DNA from: an uncultured Lachnospiraceae bacterium
GTDB lineage: Bacteria > Bacillota > Clostridia > Lachnospirales > Lachnospiraceae
Reading direction: 5' to 3'
NCBI GenBank assembly: GCA_902803745.1
Contig: CADCRB010000207.1
Span: 1-5,280 of the forward strand
Length of the DNA stretch: 5,280 nt
In this document: positions 1 through 5,280 of the stretch, in pieces
How positions within the stretch are numbered: the first letter of the stretch is position 1
Layout of the letters: every line of letters starts with the position of its first letter
Notes under the pieces: generated by a model
Seen by the model: only the letters and a program-made list of their open reading frames with translations
Databases searched by the model: none
Told to the model about the DNA's origin: nothing
Translations under genes and position numbers: made by a program

Positions 1-1003
1 CCACGTCAGTATTTCCATCAAGCCATGCTCTTTTTTCATCCTCAGTAAATACCTCAGGCTTTTCGGTAAAAATATTCTCCCATCTGCCATCAGCCAGTAC
101 ATCCATATGATCCGGACCTATATAAAGATCTACGGCATTGTCACGGTCCGGCATCTTAATATCATCTCTGAAGGGAAGATCAAGAACCTTCGGTGACTGT
201 CTTAAGTACCAGTTGTCGGCCTTCTGCCCTGCAAGACGGGTACAATGTATCCTTGACTGCTGGCCGGCTCCCACGCCTATTGCCTGACCGTTCTTTACAT
301 AGCACACGGAGTTGCTCTGGGTGTACTTCAGGGTGATAAGCGCGATCATAAGGTCGTCCGCAGCTTTATCGGTAAGGTTTTTATTATTCGTGACTATATT
401 GTCGAGAAGAGCCCTGTCGATCCTGAATTCATTTCTGCCCTGCTCGAAGGTAACTCCGTATACCTGCTTTCTCTCTGTCGGAGCCGGCCTGTAGTCCCTG
501 TCTATCTTCAAAATACAGTAGGCTCCCTTCTTTTTTTCCTTCAGTATCTCTAATGCATCCTCATCATAGTCAGGGGCTATGATACCGTCCGAAACTTCAC
601 GCCGTATCAGCTTTGCCGTGGCTGCGTCGCATTTTGCAGAAAGAGAGATAAAATCACCGAAGCTGGACATCCTGTCTGCTCCCCTCGCCTTGGCATAGGC
701 ACAGGCAAGCGGCGAAAGTTCGGTATCATCATCTATCCAGTATATCTTCTTTTCTACATCAGTAAGCGGTATTCCTATGGCCGCTCCCGCGGGAGATACA
801 TGCTTGAAGGATGTCGCTGCCACCCGGCCCGTAGAGTTTTCCAGCTCACGTACAAGCTGATAACCGTTAAGCGCATCCAGAAGATTGATATATCCGGGCT
901 TTCCGTTTATAACTTCTATCGGCAGATCACTTCCGTCCTCCATGTACACCCTTGAGGGCTTCTGATTCGGATTGCATCCGTATTTTAGTTCAAGTTCATT
1001 CAT
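1..1003 (-). CDS. purH: Stand-alone AICAR formyltransferase (PurH C-terminal domain type), partial: C-terminus beyond window
   Basis: By family, this enzyme transfers a formyl group from 10-formyl-tetrahydrofolate to AICAR, giving FAICAR, the penultimate step of de novo IMP synthesis in the cytoplasm. The window holds 334 codons without a stop; relatives of this short type have about 390 residues, so roughly 55 C-terminal residues are missing. The catalytic Lys-His pair is at residues 67-68 in KHVSPAGAA. Other hallmarks are ARGADRMSSFGDF (107-118 region), REVSDGIIAP (135-144), KYTQSNSVCY (226-235) and GAGQQSRIHCTRLAG (245-259). These match the transformylase half of animal ATIC more closely than classical bacterial PurH. 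The protein starts at the equivalent of the transformylase domain (KYGCNPNQKP at 7-16), so the N-terminal IMP cyclohydrolase domain is absent; that role falls to the gene just upstream. The ATG at 1003 has a good AAAGGAGT site. Function is confident; the short form is seen directly. Confidence 0.95.
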   Translation of the reverse strand, partial: MNELELKYGCNPNQKPSRVYMEDGSDLPIEVINGKPGYINLLDALNGYQLVRELENSTGRVAATSFKHVSPAGAAIGIPLTDVEKKIYWIDDDTELSPLACAYAKARGADRMSSFGDFISLSAKCDAATAKLIRREVSDGIIAPDYDEDALEILKEKKKGAYCILKIDRDYRPAPTERKQVYGVTFEQGRNEFRIDRALLDNIVTNNKNLTDKAADDLMIALITLKYTQSNSVCYVKNGQAIGVGAGQQSRIHCTRLAGQKADNWYLRQSPKVLDLPFRDDIKMPDRDNAVDLYIGPDHMDVLADGRWENIFTEKPEVFTEDEKRAWLDGNTDV

Positions 1004-1010
1004 CTGCGGG

Positions 1011-1018
1011 ACTCCTTT
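1011..1018 (-). promoter_or_regulatory. Ribosome binding site of the AICAR formyltransferase gene
   Basis: AAAGGAGT on the minus strand lies 7 nt before the ATG at 1003. It confirms that the short protein, without a cyclohydrolase domain, is the intended product rather than the tail of a broken bifunctional gene. The rest of the 36-nt gap to the upstream stop shows no terminator or convincing promoter. Confidence 0.8.
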
Positions 1019-1039
1019 CAATCTTTGACCCGGTCCGGA

Positions 1040-1753
1040 TCATTTATTCCTGTTGACTATCCTGCTCTCGTATTTTCCCGTAGCTATCTCGATATAACGG
1101 GTAAAAAGCGAAACCTTATTCTCTTTATCGAGCGCCTTCCATATGCCTTCCGTGAATTCATCGATATCACCATGGATCGATACAGGAGTCGGTTCTCCTT
1201 CAAATGACGGAAGCGGGTTACCGTCTTCCATATAGGTATGGATGAAACGTCCTCTTCCGGGCTTTGGATCTGAATATGAGAAGGTGTACCGGTTATCGGA
1301 CTCCGGATCTCCGTTATCCGACTTTAATATAGACATCTGATAATCAAACTTACCGCCGGTCACATGCATTATACCGGAGATCCTGGGAGTATAATTGGGT
1401 TCATCCGGCTCATATCTCCTGCCTCTTAGGCTTTCTGCAAAGCATCTTCCGCGTTTCATTTCCTCGTAAACTGTATCTGTCTGATCTCCATTGGTAACTA
1501 TTGTGATATCTCCGAGGACGCGGACAGGAGAATAGATGATAAGTGAAGGATCCACCAGCTTCGCAGGATCAAATGCCTCCGTCCTGATCCCTTCTCCGTC
1601 CTCTACAAAAATCCGGTTTCTGGAATTCTCCGATCTTCCCATTATGAAATAAGCACATACAGCATATCCGCCGCCATCCGATACGCCGATCACTATCCCG
1701 CGTCCGGGATAAGATGTTCTTCCGACCTCTTCAAACAGGTTTACATAATTCAT
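1040..1753 (-). CDS. purO: IMP cyclohydrolase, PurO-type
   Basis: This 237-residue protein belongs to the IMP cyclohydrolase family first defined by archaeal PurO. By family, it closes the FAICAR ring to give IMP, the last de novo purine step. Family-like segments are YPGRGIVIGV (15-24), YFIMGRSENSRNR (35-47), VLGDITIVTNGDQTDT (79-94) and YEPDEPNYTPRI (114-125); archaeal PurO has similar NGSxTDT and TPRI segments. It is longer than the roughly 200-residue archaeal enzymes. There is no signal peptide or membrane segment, as expected for a cytoplasmic enzyme. The frame is open up to 1828, but the ATG at 1753 is preferred: it has GGAGG 9 nt upstream and follows the lysA stop by one base (TAG-A-ATG). 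The in-frame ATG at 1762 abuts the GGAGG and is too close to use it. The gene lies directly before the AICAR formyltransferase and supplies the activity that protein lacks. Confidence 0.9.
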   Translation of the reverse strand: MNYVNLFEEVGRTSYPGRGIVIGVSDGGGYAVCAYFIMGRSENSRNRIFVEDGEGIRTEAFDPAKLVDPSLIIYSPVRVLGDITIVTNGDQTDTVYEEMKRGRCFAESLRGRRYEPDEPNYTPRISGIMHVTGGKFDYQMSILKSDNGDPESDNRYTFSYSDPKPGRGRFIHTYMEDGNPLPSFEGEPTPVSIHGDIDEFTEGIWKALDKENKVSLFTRYIEIATGKYESRIVNRNK

Positions 1754-1754
1754 T

Positions 1755-3029
1755 CTACGCATCCTCCATATTTTTATACTCTTCGAAGCAGTCAAATGTC
1801 GCAAAGTAGTCTGCAAGGGTCTGGGCACGGCGGATCAGAGAGAAGGAACCGTCCTCATGCAGCAGGACCTCAGCACTCCACAGTCTTCCGTTGTAATTGT
1901 ACCCCATTGCAAAACCATGCGCTCCCGTATCATGGATATAGAGAAGGTCACCCATATCGATCTTCGGAAGCAGCCGGTCTATTGCAAATTTGTCATTATT
2001 CTCGCAAAGCGATCCTGTCACGTCATAGCGGTGATCATCCGGATAATCCTCTTTCCCGAGCACGGAGATATGATGATAGGAGCCGTACATCGCAGGTCTC
2101 ATAAGATTTGCCGCGCAGGCATCGACACCAATGTATTCTTTGTATATATGCTTTTCATGGATCGCCCTTGTCACCAGCGCTCCATAAGGCCCGAGCATAA
2201 ACCGGCCCATCTCTGTGTAGATCTTCACATTATCCATACCGGCGGGAATCAGTATCTTTTCATACTCAGCTCTGACGCCGGCTCCAATGCGGTCTATATG
2301 ATTAGGCTCCTGGTCCGGCCTGTAGGGTATGCCTACTCCGCCGGAGAGATTGATAAAATCTATATCCACATGGCATTTCTTTTTAAGCTCTGCTGCGAGC
2401 TCAAACAGCTGTCCTGCCAGTGTCGGATAGTAGTCATCAGTCACGGTATTGCTTGCAAGGAAAGCATGTATCCCGAAGCGCCTTACTCCATGGGCCTTGA
2501 GCATCCTGAAGGCTTCTATCATCTGCTCTGGTGTCATCCCGTATTTGCTGTCTCCGGGATTGTCCATTATGTCATTGGAAATGGAAAATGTTCCGCCGGG
2601 ATTATATCTGCAGCAGACTGTCTCGGGAAAATCTCCCACATGCTCAAGGTAATAAGGCAGCATGGTGATATCGTCAAAATTCATCAGTGCCCCTATCTTT
2701 GCGGCGTATACATATTCCTCTGCAGGAGTGTCATTTGAAGAAAACATTATCTCATCATTTGAGAATCCGGCAGCATAAGCCATCTTTAATTCTGCCATGG
2801 AAGAACAGTCACAGCCAAAGCCATAATCCTTAAATATCCTTAAAATAAAAGGATTCGGAGTTGCCTTTACTGCAAAATATTCCTTAAAGCCTTTATTCCA
2901 GCTGAATGCATCAGCTACTGCCTTCGCATTGCGCCTGATACCGGCTTCATCATATACATGGAAGGGTGTACCGAACTTCGACGCTATCTCCTCCGCCTTT
3001 TTGACTGTCAAAAAAGGTATCTTCTTCAT
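1755..3029 (-). CDS. lysA: Diaminopimelate decarboxylase (PLP-dependent, fold type III), Clostridia sub-type
   Basis: Predicted to decarboxylate meso-diaminopimelate to L-lysine, the last step of lysine synthesis, as a cytoplasmic PLP enzyme. The 424 residues match the family length. The N-terminal alanine-racemase-like barrel carries the PLP lysine K55 in YFAVKATPNP, SKYG at 161-164, H188, and the phosphate-binding SGGVGIPY (229-236). The C-terminal barrel carries RPAMYGSYHH (311-320), a substrate-binding signature of diaminopimelate decarboxylases, the active-site cysteine C342 in GSLCENND, and HDTGAHGFAMGYNYNGR (366-382). Two motifs depart from the textbook enzyme: HAFLASN (188-194) stands where HxGSQ is usual, and EMGRF (273-277) where EPGR is usual. 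I recall such forms in Clostridia, so this is probably a sub-type rather than a damaged gene. The ATG at 3029 has AAGGAG 10 nt upstream. It follows ung by 22 nt. A decarboxylase for a related amino acid is possible but less likely. Confidence 0.9.
   Translation of the reverse strand: MKKIPFLTVKKAEEIASKFGTPFHVYDEAGIRRNAKAVADAFSWNKGFKEYFAVKATPNPFILRIFKDYGFGCDCSSMAELKMAYAAGFSNDEIMFSSNDTPAEEYVYAAKIGALMNFDDITMLPYYLEHVGDFPETVCCRYNPGGTFSISNDIMDNPGDSKYGMTPEQMIEAFRMLKAHGVRRFGIHAFLASNTVTDDYYPTLAGQLFELAAELKKKCHVDIDFINLSGGVGIPYRPDQEPNHIDRIGAGVRAEYEKILIPAGMDNVKIYTEMGRFMLGPYGALVTRAIHEKHIYKEYIGVDACAANLMRPAMYGSYHHISVLGKEDYPDDHRYDVTGSLCENNDKFAIDRLLPKIDMGDLLYIHDTGAHGFAMGYNYNGRLWSAEVLLHEDGSFSLIRRAQTLADYFATFDCFEEYKNMEDA
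1763..1767 (-). promoter_or_regulatory. Ribosome binding site that decides the purO start
   Basis: GGAGG on the minus strand lies within the last codons of lysA (Met-Glu-Asp) and 9 nt before the ATG at 1753. It selects that ATG over the in-frame ATGs at 1762 and 1828. Its place inside lysA suggests that purO translation is coupled to lysA termination. Confidence 0.75.
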
Positions 3030-3051
3030 TTGTCATCATCTCCTTATGATA

Positions 3052-3726
3052 TCAGGGGCCGACTCTTCCCCAGTCTATGCCTTCTGCTCCGTTCTTCTCC
3101 AGAAAGGAATTGCATTTTGAAAAATGCTTGCAGCCGAAAAAACCGTTATAGGCTGAAAGCGGGCTTGGATGCGCTGCCTCCAGCACAAGATGCTTAGGGT
3201 TGACTATTAACTCCTTTTTTTCTCGCGCATTTCTGCCCCAAAGAAGAAACACTACAGGACGATCTTCGGCATCCACTGTCCGGATTATCGCATCAGTAAA
3301 CTGCTCCCATCCTTTTCCCTTGTGTGAATTGGCCTGATGGGCTCTTACAGTCAGAACCGCATTAAGCAGAAGCACTCCCTGCTTCGCCCATCCCGTCAGG
3401 TCTCCGGTCTGCGGGATCCTCTCCCCGACATCCTCATGTATCTCCTTGTAAATATTCTTTAAGGAAGGCGGTATCTCCACTCCCTCCGGCACAGAAAAAG
3501 ACATACCCATAGCCTGTCCCGGCTCGTGATAAGGATCCTGTCCAAGGATCACGACCTTTACCTTATCCAAAGGAGTGACATGCAATGCCGAAAAAAGCCT
3601 GTCTGAAGGAGGATATACGATCTGCGACGCATACTCCTGCTTAATGAATGCATAGAGCTTGCGGTAGTATTCCTTATGAAACTCGGCATCCAAAGCCGAT
3701 GCCCATGCTCCTTCCAGCGCTCCCAT
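3052..3726 (-). CDS. ung: Uracil-DNA glycosylase, family 1
   Basis: By family, removes uracil from DNA (from cytosine deamination or dUTP incorporation), starting base excision repair. The 224 residues match the usual length. The water-activating loop GQDPYH is at 62-67 with the catalytic Asp at D64, the same number as in E. coli Ung. F77 in MSFSV is the likely uracil-stacking residue, PPS lies at 86-88, the uracil-recognising Asn is N122 in LLLNAVLTV, and the minor-groove loop HPSPLSA is at 186-192 with catalytic H186. All key residues are present. The start overlaps the hisF stop by one base (TAATG), pointing to translational coupling; the only upstream ribosome-site candidate is a weak GGTGAGAAG stretch. 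The N-terminus (GAWASALDAEF) lines up with the start of known Ung proteins, supporting this ATG. It has no metabolic link to its histidine and lysine neighbours. Confidence 0.97.
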   Translation of the reverse strand: MGALEGAWASALDAEFHKEYYRKLYAFIKQEYASQIVYPPSDRLFSALHVTPLDKVKVVILGQDPYHEPGQAMGMSFSVPEGVEIPPSLKNIYKEIHEDVGERIPQTGDLTGWAKQGVLLLNAVLTVRAHQANSHKGKGWEQFTDAIIRTVDAEDRPVVFLLWGRNAREKKELIVNPKHLVLEAAHPSPLSAYNGFFGCKHFSKCNSFLEKNGAEGIDWGRVGP

Positions 3727-4487
3727 TATCTTCTCACCGGTATCCCTTCCCCTGCGAGATAATCCTTGACCTCCGGTATGGACAGCTCCTTGTAGTGAAA
3801 CAGGGACGCCGCCAGCGCCGCCTCCGCATGTCCTTCTGCAAAAGCATCCCTGAAATCCTCAAGCCTGCCTGCTCCGCCCGATGCGATAACCGGCACGTTC
3901 ACTGCGTCGGCTATGGTCCGGGTCAGACTGATATCATAGCCTGCCTTTGTTCCGTCAGCATCCATTGAAGTAAGCAGTATCTCCCCTGCTCCAAGCTCTA
4001 CGGCTTTTACAGCCCATTCCACGGCATCCATTTTCATATCAATCCGTCCGCCGTTTTTATATACCGTCCAGCCGCTGCCATCCTCTCTTCTCTTTGCATC
4101 TATGGCAAGCACTACGCATTGTGAGCCGAATTTATCAGCCGCCATCGAGATAAGTCCGGGATCCATAATGGCTGCGCTGTTTACAGAAACCTTGTCAGCC
4201 CCCTCCCTCAGCACAGCGCGGAAGTCCTCTACAGTCCTTATCCCGCCTCCGACGGTAAAGGGAATAAAAACCTGCTCAGCAACCCTTCTCACAAGCTCCA
4301 CTACAGTAGAGCGGTGATCGGACGAAGCCGTGATATCGAGAAATACAAGCTCGTCAGCCCCTTCTCTGTCGTAGGCTCTCGCGATCTCCACGGGATCGCC
4401 TGCGTCCTTAAGAGACACAAAGTTCACGCCCTTTACAACTCTTCCGTTATTTACATCGAGACAGGGGATTATTCGTTTGCTAAACAT
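3726..4487 (-). CDS. hisF: Imidazole glycerol phosphate synthase, cyclase subunit HisF
   Basis: Uses ammonia from HisH to convert PRFAR into imidazole glycerol phosphate (to histidine) and AICAR (to purines). The 253 residues form a complete (beta/alpha)8 barrel of normal length. Catalytic aspartates are D11 (RIIPCLDVNNGRVVKG, 5-20) and D130 (VLAIDAKR), the same numbers as in the Thermotoga enzyme. Phosphate-binding and barrel motifs are FLDITAS (49-55), VGGGIRT (79-85), KVSVNSAA (99-106), TSMDADGTKAGYD (173-185) and ASGGAGRLEDF (202-212). Its ATG lies inside the end of hisH (8-nt overlap), with GGAG 10 nt upstream within hisH codons, as expected for subunits made in equal amounts. Its stop shares one base with the ung start. 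Nothing is missing or unusual in the protein. Confidence 0.98.
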   Translation of the reverse strand: MFSKRIIPCLDVNNGRVVKGVNFVSLKDAGDPVEIARAYDREGADELVFLDITASSDHRSTVVELVRRVAEQVFIPFTVGGGIRTVEDFRAVLREGADKVSVNSAAIMDPGLISMAADKFGSQCVVLAIDAKRREDGSGWTVYKNGGRIDMKMDAVEWAVKAVELGAGEILLTSMDADGTKAGYDISLTRTIADAVNVPVIASGGAGRLEDFRDAFAEGHAEAALAASLFHYKELSIPEVKDYLAGEGIPVRR

Positions 4488-5103
4488 TAAGGAAATTCTC
4501 CAGTATCTTCAGTCCGGTTTCCGATGACTTCTCAGGATGGAACTGACAGGCAAAAACATTACCGGCCTCCACGGAAGCATCAACCTTAACACCGTAATCT
4601 ATAGTTGCCTTTACTATGCTCTTGTCAGCCGCATCAAGATAAAAAGAGTGAACAAAATAAACAAAGCTCTCGTCTGTGATACCATTAAAAAGTCTTCCTC
4701 CCCCCGTAAGGTTCAGTGAATTCCATCCGATATTGGGAACCTTAAGCTGATTGCCCTTACTGTCCCGGGCATCGTCAGGCAGACGGCGTATGCTTCCCTT
4801 TAATATGCCAAGCCCTGCTGCCCCGGGGGATTCCTCAGACTCCTCAAACAGGAGCTGAAGTCCGAGACATATGCCAAGAAAAGGTATGCGCTTGCTGCAT
4901 ACCTCCTTTATTACGCCGATAAGACCATATTCAGAAAGCCTTTCCATTGCATCCCCGAACGCTCCGACTCCCGGAAGGATGACCCGGTCTGCACCCAGTA
5001 TCCTGCTCTCATCTCTCGTCGTAATACATTCATGCCCGAGATACTGAACGGCCTTCTCGACACTTTTTATATTTCCTGCATCATAATCAATTATCGCTAT
5101 CAT
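4480..5103 (-). CDS. hisH: Imidazole glycerol phosphate synthase, glutaminase subunit HisH
   Basis: Class I glutamine amidotransferase that hydrolyses glutamine and passes ammonia through the HisF barrel. The 207 residues match the family. The oxyanion strand PGVGAFG is at 44-50, the nucleophile C79 lies in FLGICLGLQLLFE (75-87), the conserved VPNIGWN is at 122-128, YFVHSFY at 149-155, and the triad is completed by H189 and E191 in QFHPEKSS. No catalytic residue is missing. The ATG at 5103 is the only plausible start: four codons upstream is an in-frame TGA (5113-5115) with no other start between. Its ribosome site is poor (GGAAG only 2 nt from the ATG), unlike the clear sites of hisF, lysA and both purine genes. 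It overlaps hisF by 8 nt, and may be the first gene of the operon. Confidence 0.98.
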   Translation of the reverse strand: MIAIIDYDAGNIKSVEKAVQYLGHECITTRDESRILGADRVILPGVGAFGDAMERLSEYGLIGVIKEVCSKRIPFLGICLGLQLLFEESEESPGAAGLGILKGSIRRLPDDARDSKGNQLKVPNIGWNSLNLTGGGRLFNGITDESFVYFVHSFYLDAADKSIVKATIDYGVKVDASVEAGNVFACQFHPEKSSETGLKILENFLNV

Positions 5104-5114
5104 ATCTTCCGATC

Positions 5115-5143
5115 ATAAAAAACAAGAATCATACCCGAGTCAA
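5115..5143 (-). promoter_or_regulatory. Possible sigma-70-type promoter before hisH
   Basis: On the minus strand, TTGACT (5138-5143; one mismatch to consensus) is followed after 17 nt by TTTTAT (5115-5120). A better -10 hexamer, TATGAT (5112-5117), would need a 20-nt spacer. Either would start transcription only a few bases before the hisH ATG, giving a very short leader. The -35 box overlaps the stop codon of the upstream gene. This is pattern reading only; the T-rich stretch could mimic a -10 box by chance, and hisH may instead be read from a promoter further upstream. Confidence 0.3.
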
Positions 5144-5280
5144 TTTGTCTGATGATAATTTCCGTCGGCACCCTTCTTTACATTAAAGCTGTAAAGCACA
5201 GTACCGTCATCCGCTGTATTCTGGTCACCCGGATCTGTATGCTCCGTGCCTCCTGAAGGAGCAGTATATTCTCCTGTGTC
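5140..5280 (-). CDS. C-terminal end of an unidentified protein (partial, N-terminus beyond window)
   Basis: The minus strand is open from the window edge to a TGA at 5140-5142, giving 46 residues. I do not recognise the protein. The first 27 residues look like a disordered linker, rich in Thr, Gly, Asp, Glu and Pro with no Lys or Arg (for example SGGTEHTDPGDQNTADDG). The last 19 (VLYSFNVKKGADGNYHQTN) could hold a short beta strand and end in a polar tail. Such tails are common in extracytoplasmic Firmicute proteins, including class A penicillin-binding proteins and lipoproteins, so an exported protein is possible, but this is a guess from composition. It is co-directional with hisH and ends 36 nt before it. 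No terminator hairpin is visible in that gap, so read-through into hisH is possible. Confidence 0.55.
   Translation of the reverse strand, partial: DTGEYTAPSGGTEHTDPGDQNTADDGTVLYSFNVKKGADGNYHQTN

Noticed and set aside
1026..1038. Small palindrome CCGGNCCGG in the purO-purH gap
   Set aside because: Four-base arms with a one-base centre cannot form a useful hairpin, and no operator is recognisable.
920..1234. The pattern YMEDG-x2-LP occurs both in purO (residues 174-182, 1208-1234) and in the formyltransferase (residues 20-28, 920-946)
   Set aside because: Nine positions of weak pattern in proteins of different folds, with diverged codons, are best explained by chance. In the second protein the site matches a family position near YTLQPKLP of human ATIC.
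1754..1828. A longer start for purO at 1828, adding 25 residues
   Set aside because: The extension overlaps lysA by 74 nt, reads as unrelated basic sequence, and bypasses the well-placed GGAGG that serves the ATG at 1753.
1857..2738. A 293-codon open frame on the plus strand, antisense to lysA
   Set aside because: It lies wholly inside lysA, which has all family motifs. Its translation is rich in Cys, His and Ile with no recognisable domain, and I saw no ribosome site placed for it. Long antisense frames arise by chance from codon bias.
3648..3968. A 106-codon plus-strand open frame spanning the ung-hisF junction
   Set aside because: It is antisense to two well-supported genes, shows no recognisable domain, and its composition is that of a reverse-complement shadow.
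5104..5139. T-run (TTTTTT on the minus strand, 5117-5122) before hisH as a terminator of the upstream gene
   Set aside because: I could not find a stable GC-rich stem directly before the T-run; only about four base pairs form, so an intrinsic terminator is not supported.

Overview
The window looks like a chromosomal biosynthetic region of a Clostridia-type Firmicute, most likely a Lachnospiraceae relative such as the Butyrivibrio group. This is inferred from strong AGGAGG-type ribosome binding sites, tight gene packing, the LysA sub-type, and the pairing of a stand-alone AICAR formyltransferase with a PurO-type IMP cyclohydrolase. No marker gene fixes the taxon.

Every supported gene lies on the minus strand, so transcription runs from high to low coordinates. 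In that order they are: the C-terminal end of an unidentified protein (5280-5140, cut by the window edge), hisH (5103-4480), hisF (4487-3726), ung (3726-3052), lysA (3029-1755), a purO-like IMP cyclohydrolase (1753-1040) and a purH-like AICAR formyltransferase (1003-1, its C-terminus cut by the edge). Junctions are 36 nt, 8 nt overlap, 1 nt overlap, 22 nt, 1 nt and 36 nt. No hairpin-plus-T-run terminator was seen in any gap. This supports one operon from hisH through purH, possibly with a promoter just before hisH or read-through from the gene upstream.

The genes share a metabolic thread. HisH and HisF form imidazole glycerol phosphate synthase, which releases AICAR as its by-product. The last two genes encode the enzymes that take AICAR to FAICAR and then to IMP. 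The operon therefore pairs the histidine step that releases AICAR with the purine steps that consume it. LysA (last step of lysine synthesis) and Ung (removal of uracil from DNA) sit between the two halves and have no direct part in that chemistry.

The last two purine steps are not done by the usual bifunctional bacterial PurH. The formyltransferase lacks the N-terminal cyclohydrolase domain and resembles the C-terminal half of animal ATIC. The cyclohydrolase belongs to the family first known from archaea. I found no defence system, mobile element, CRISPR array, RNA gene or extended repeat. There is no gene-free stretch over 300 bases; the longest gaps are 36 nt.
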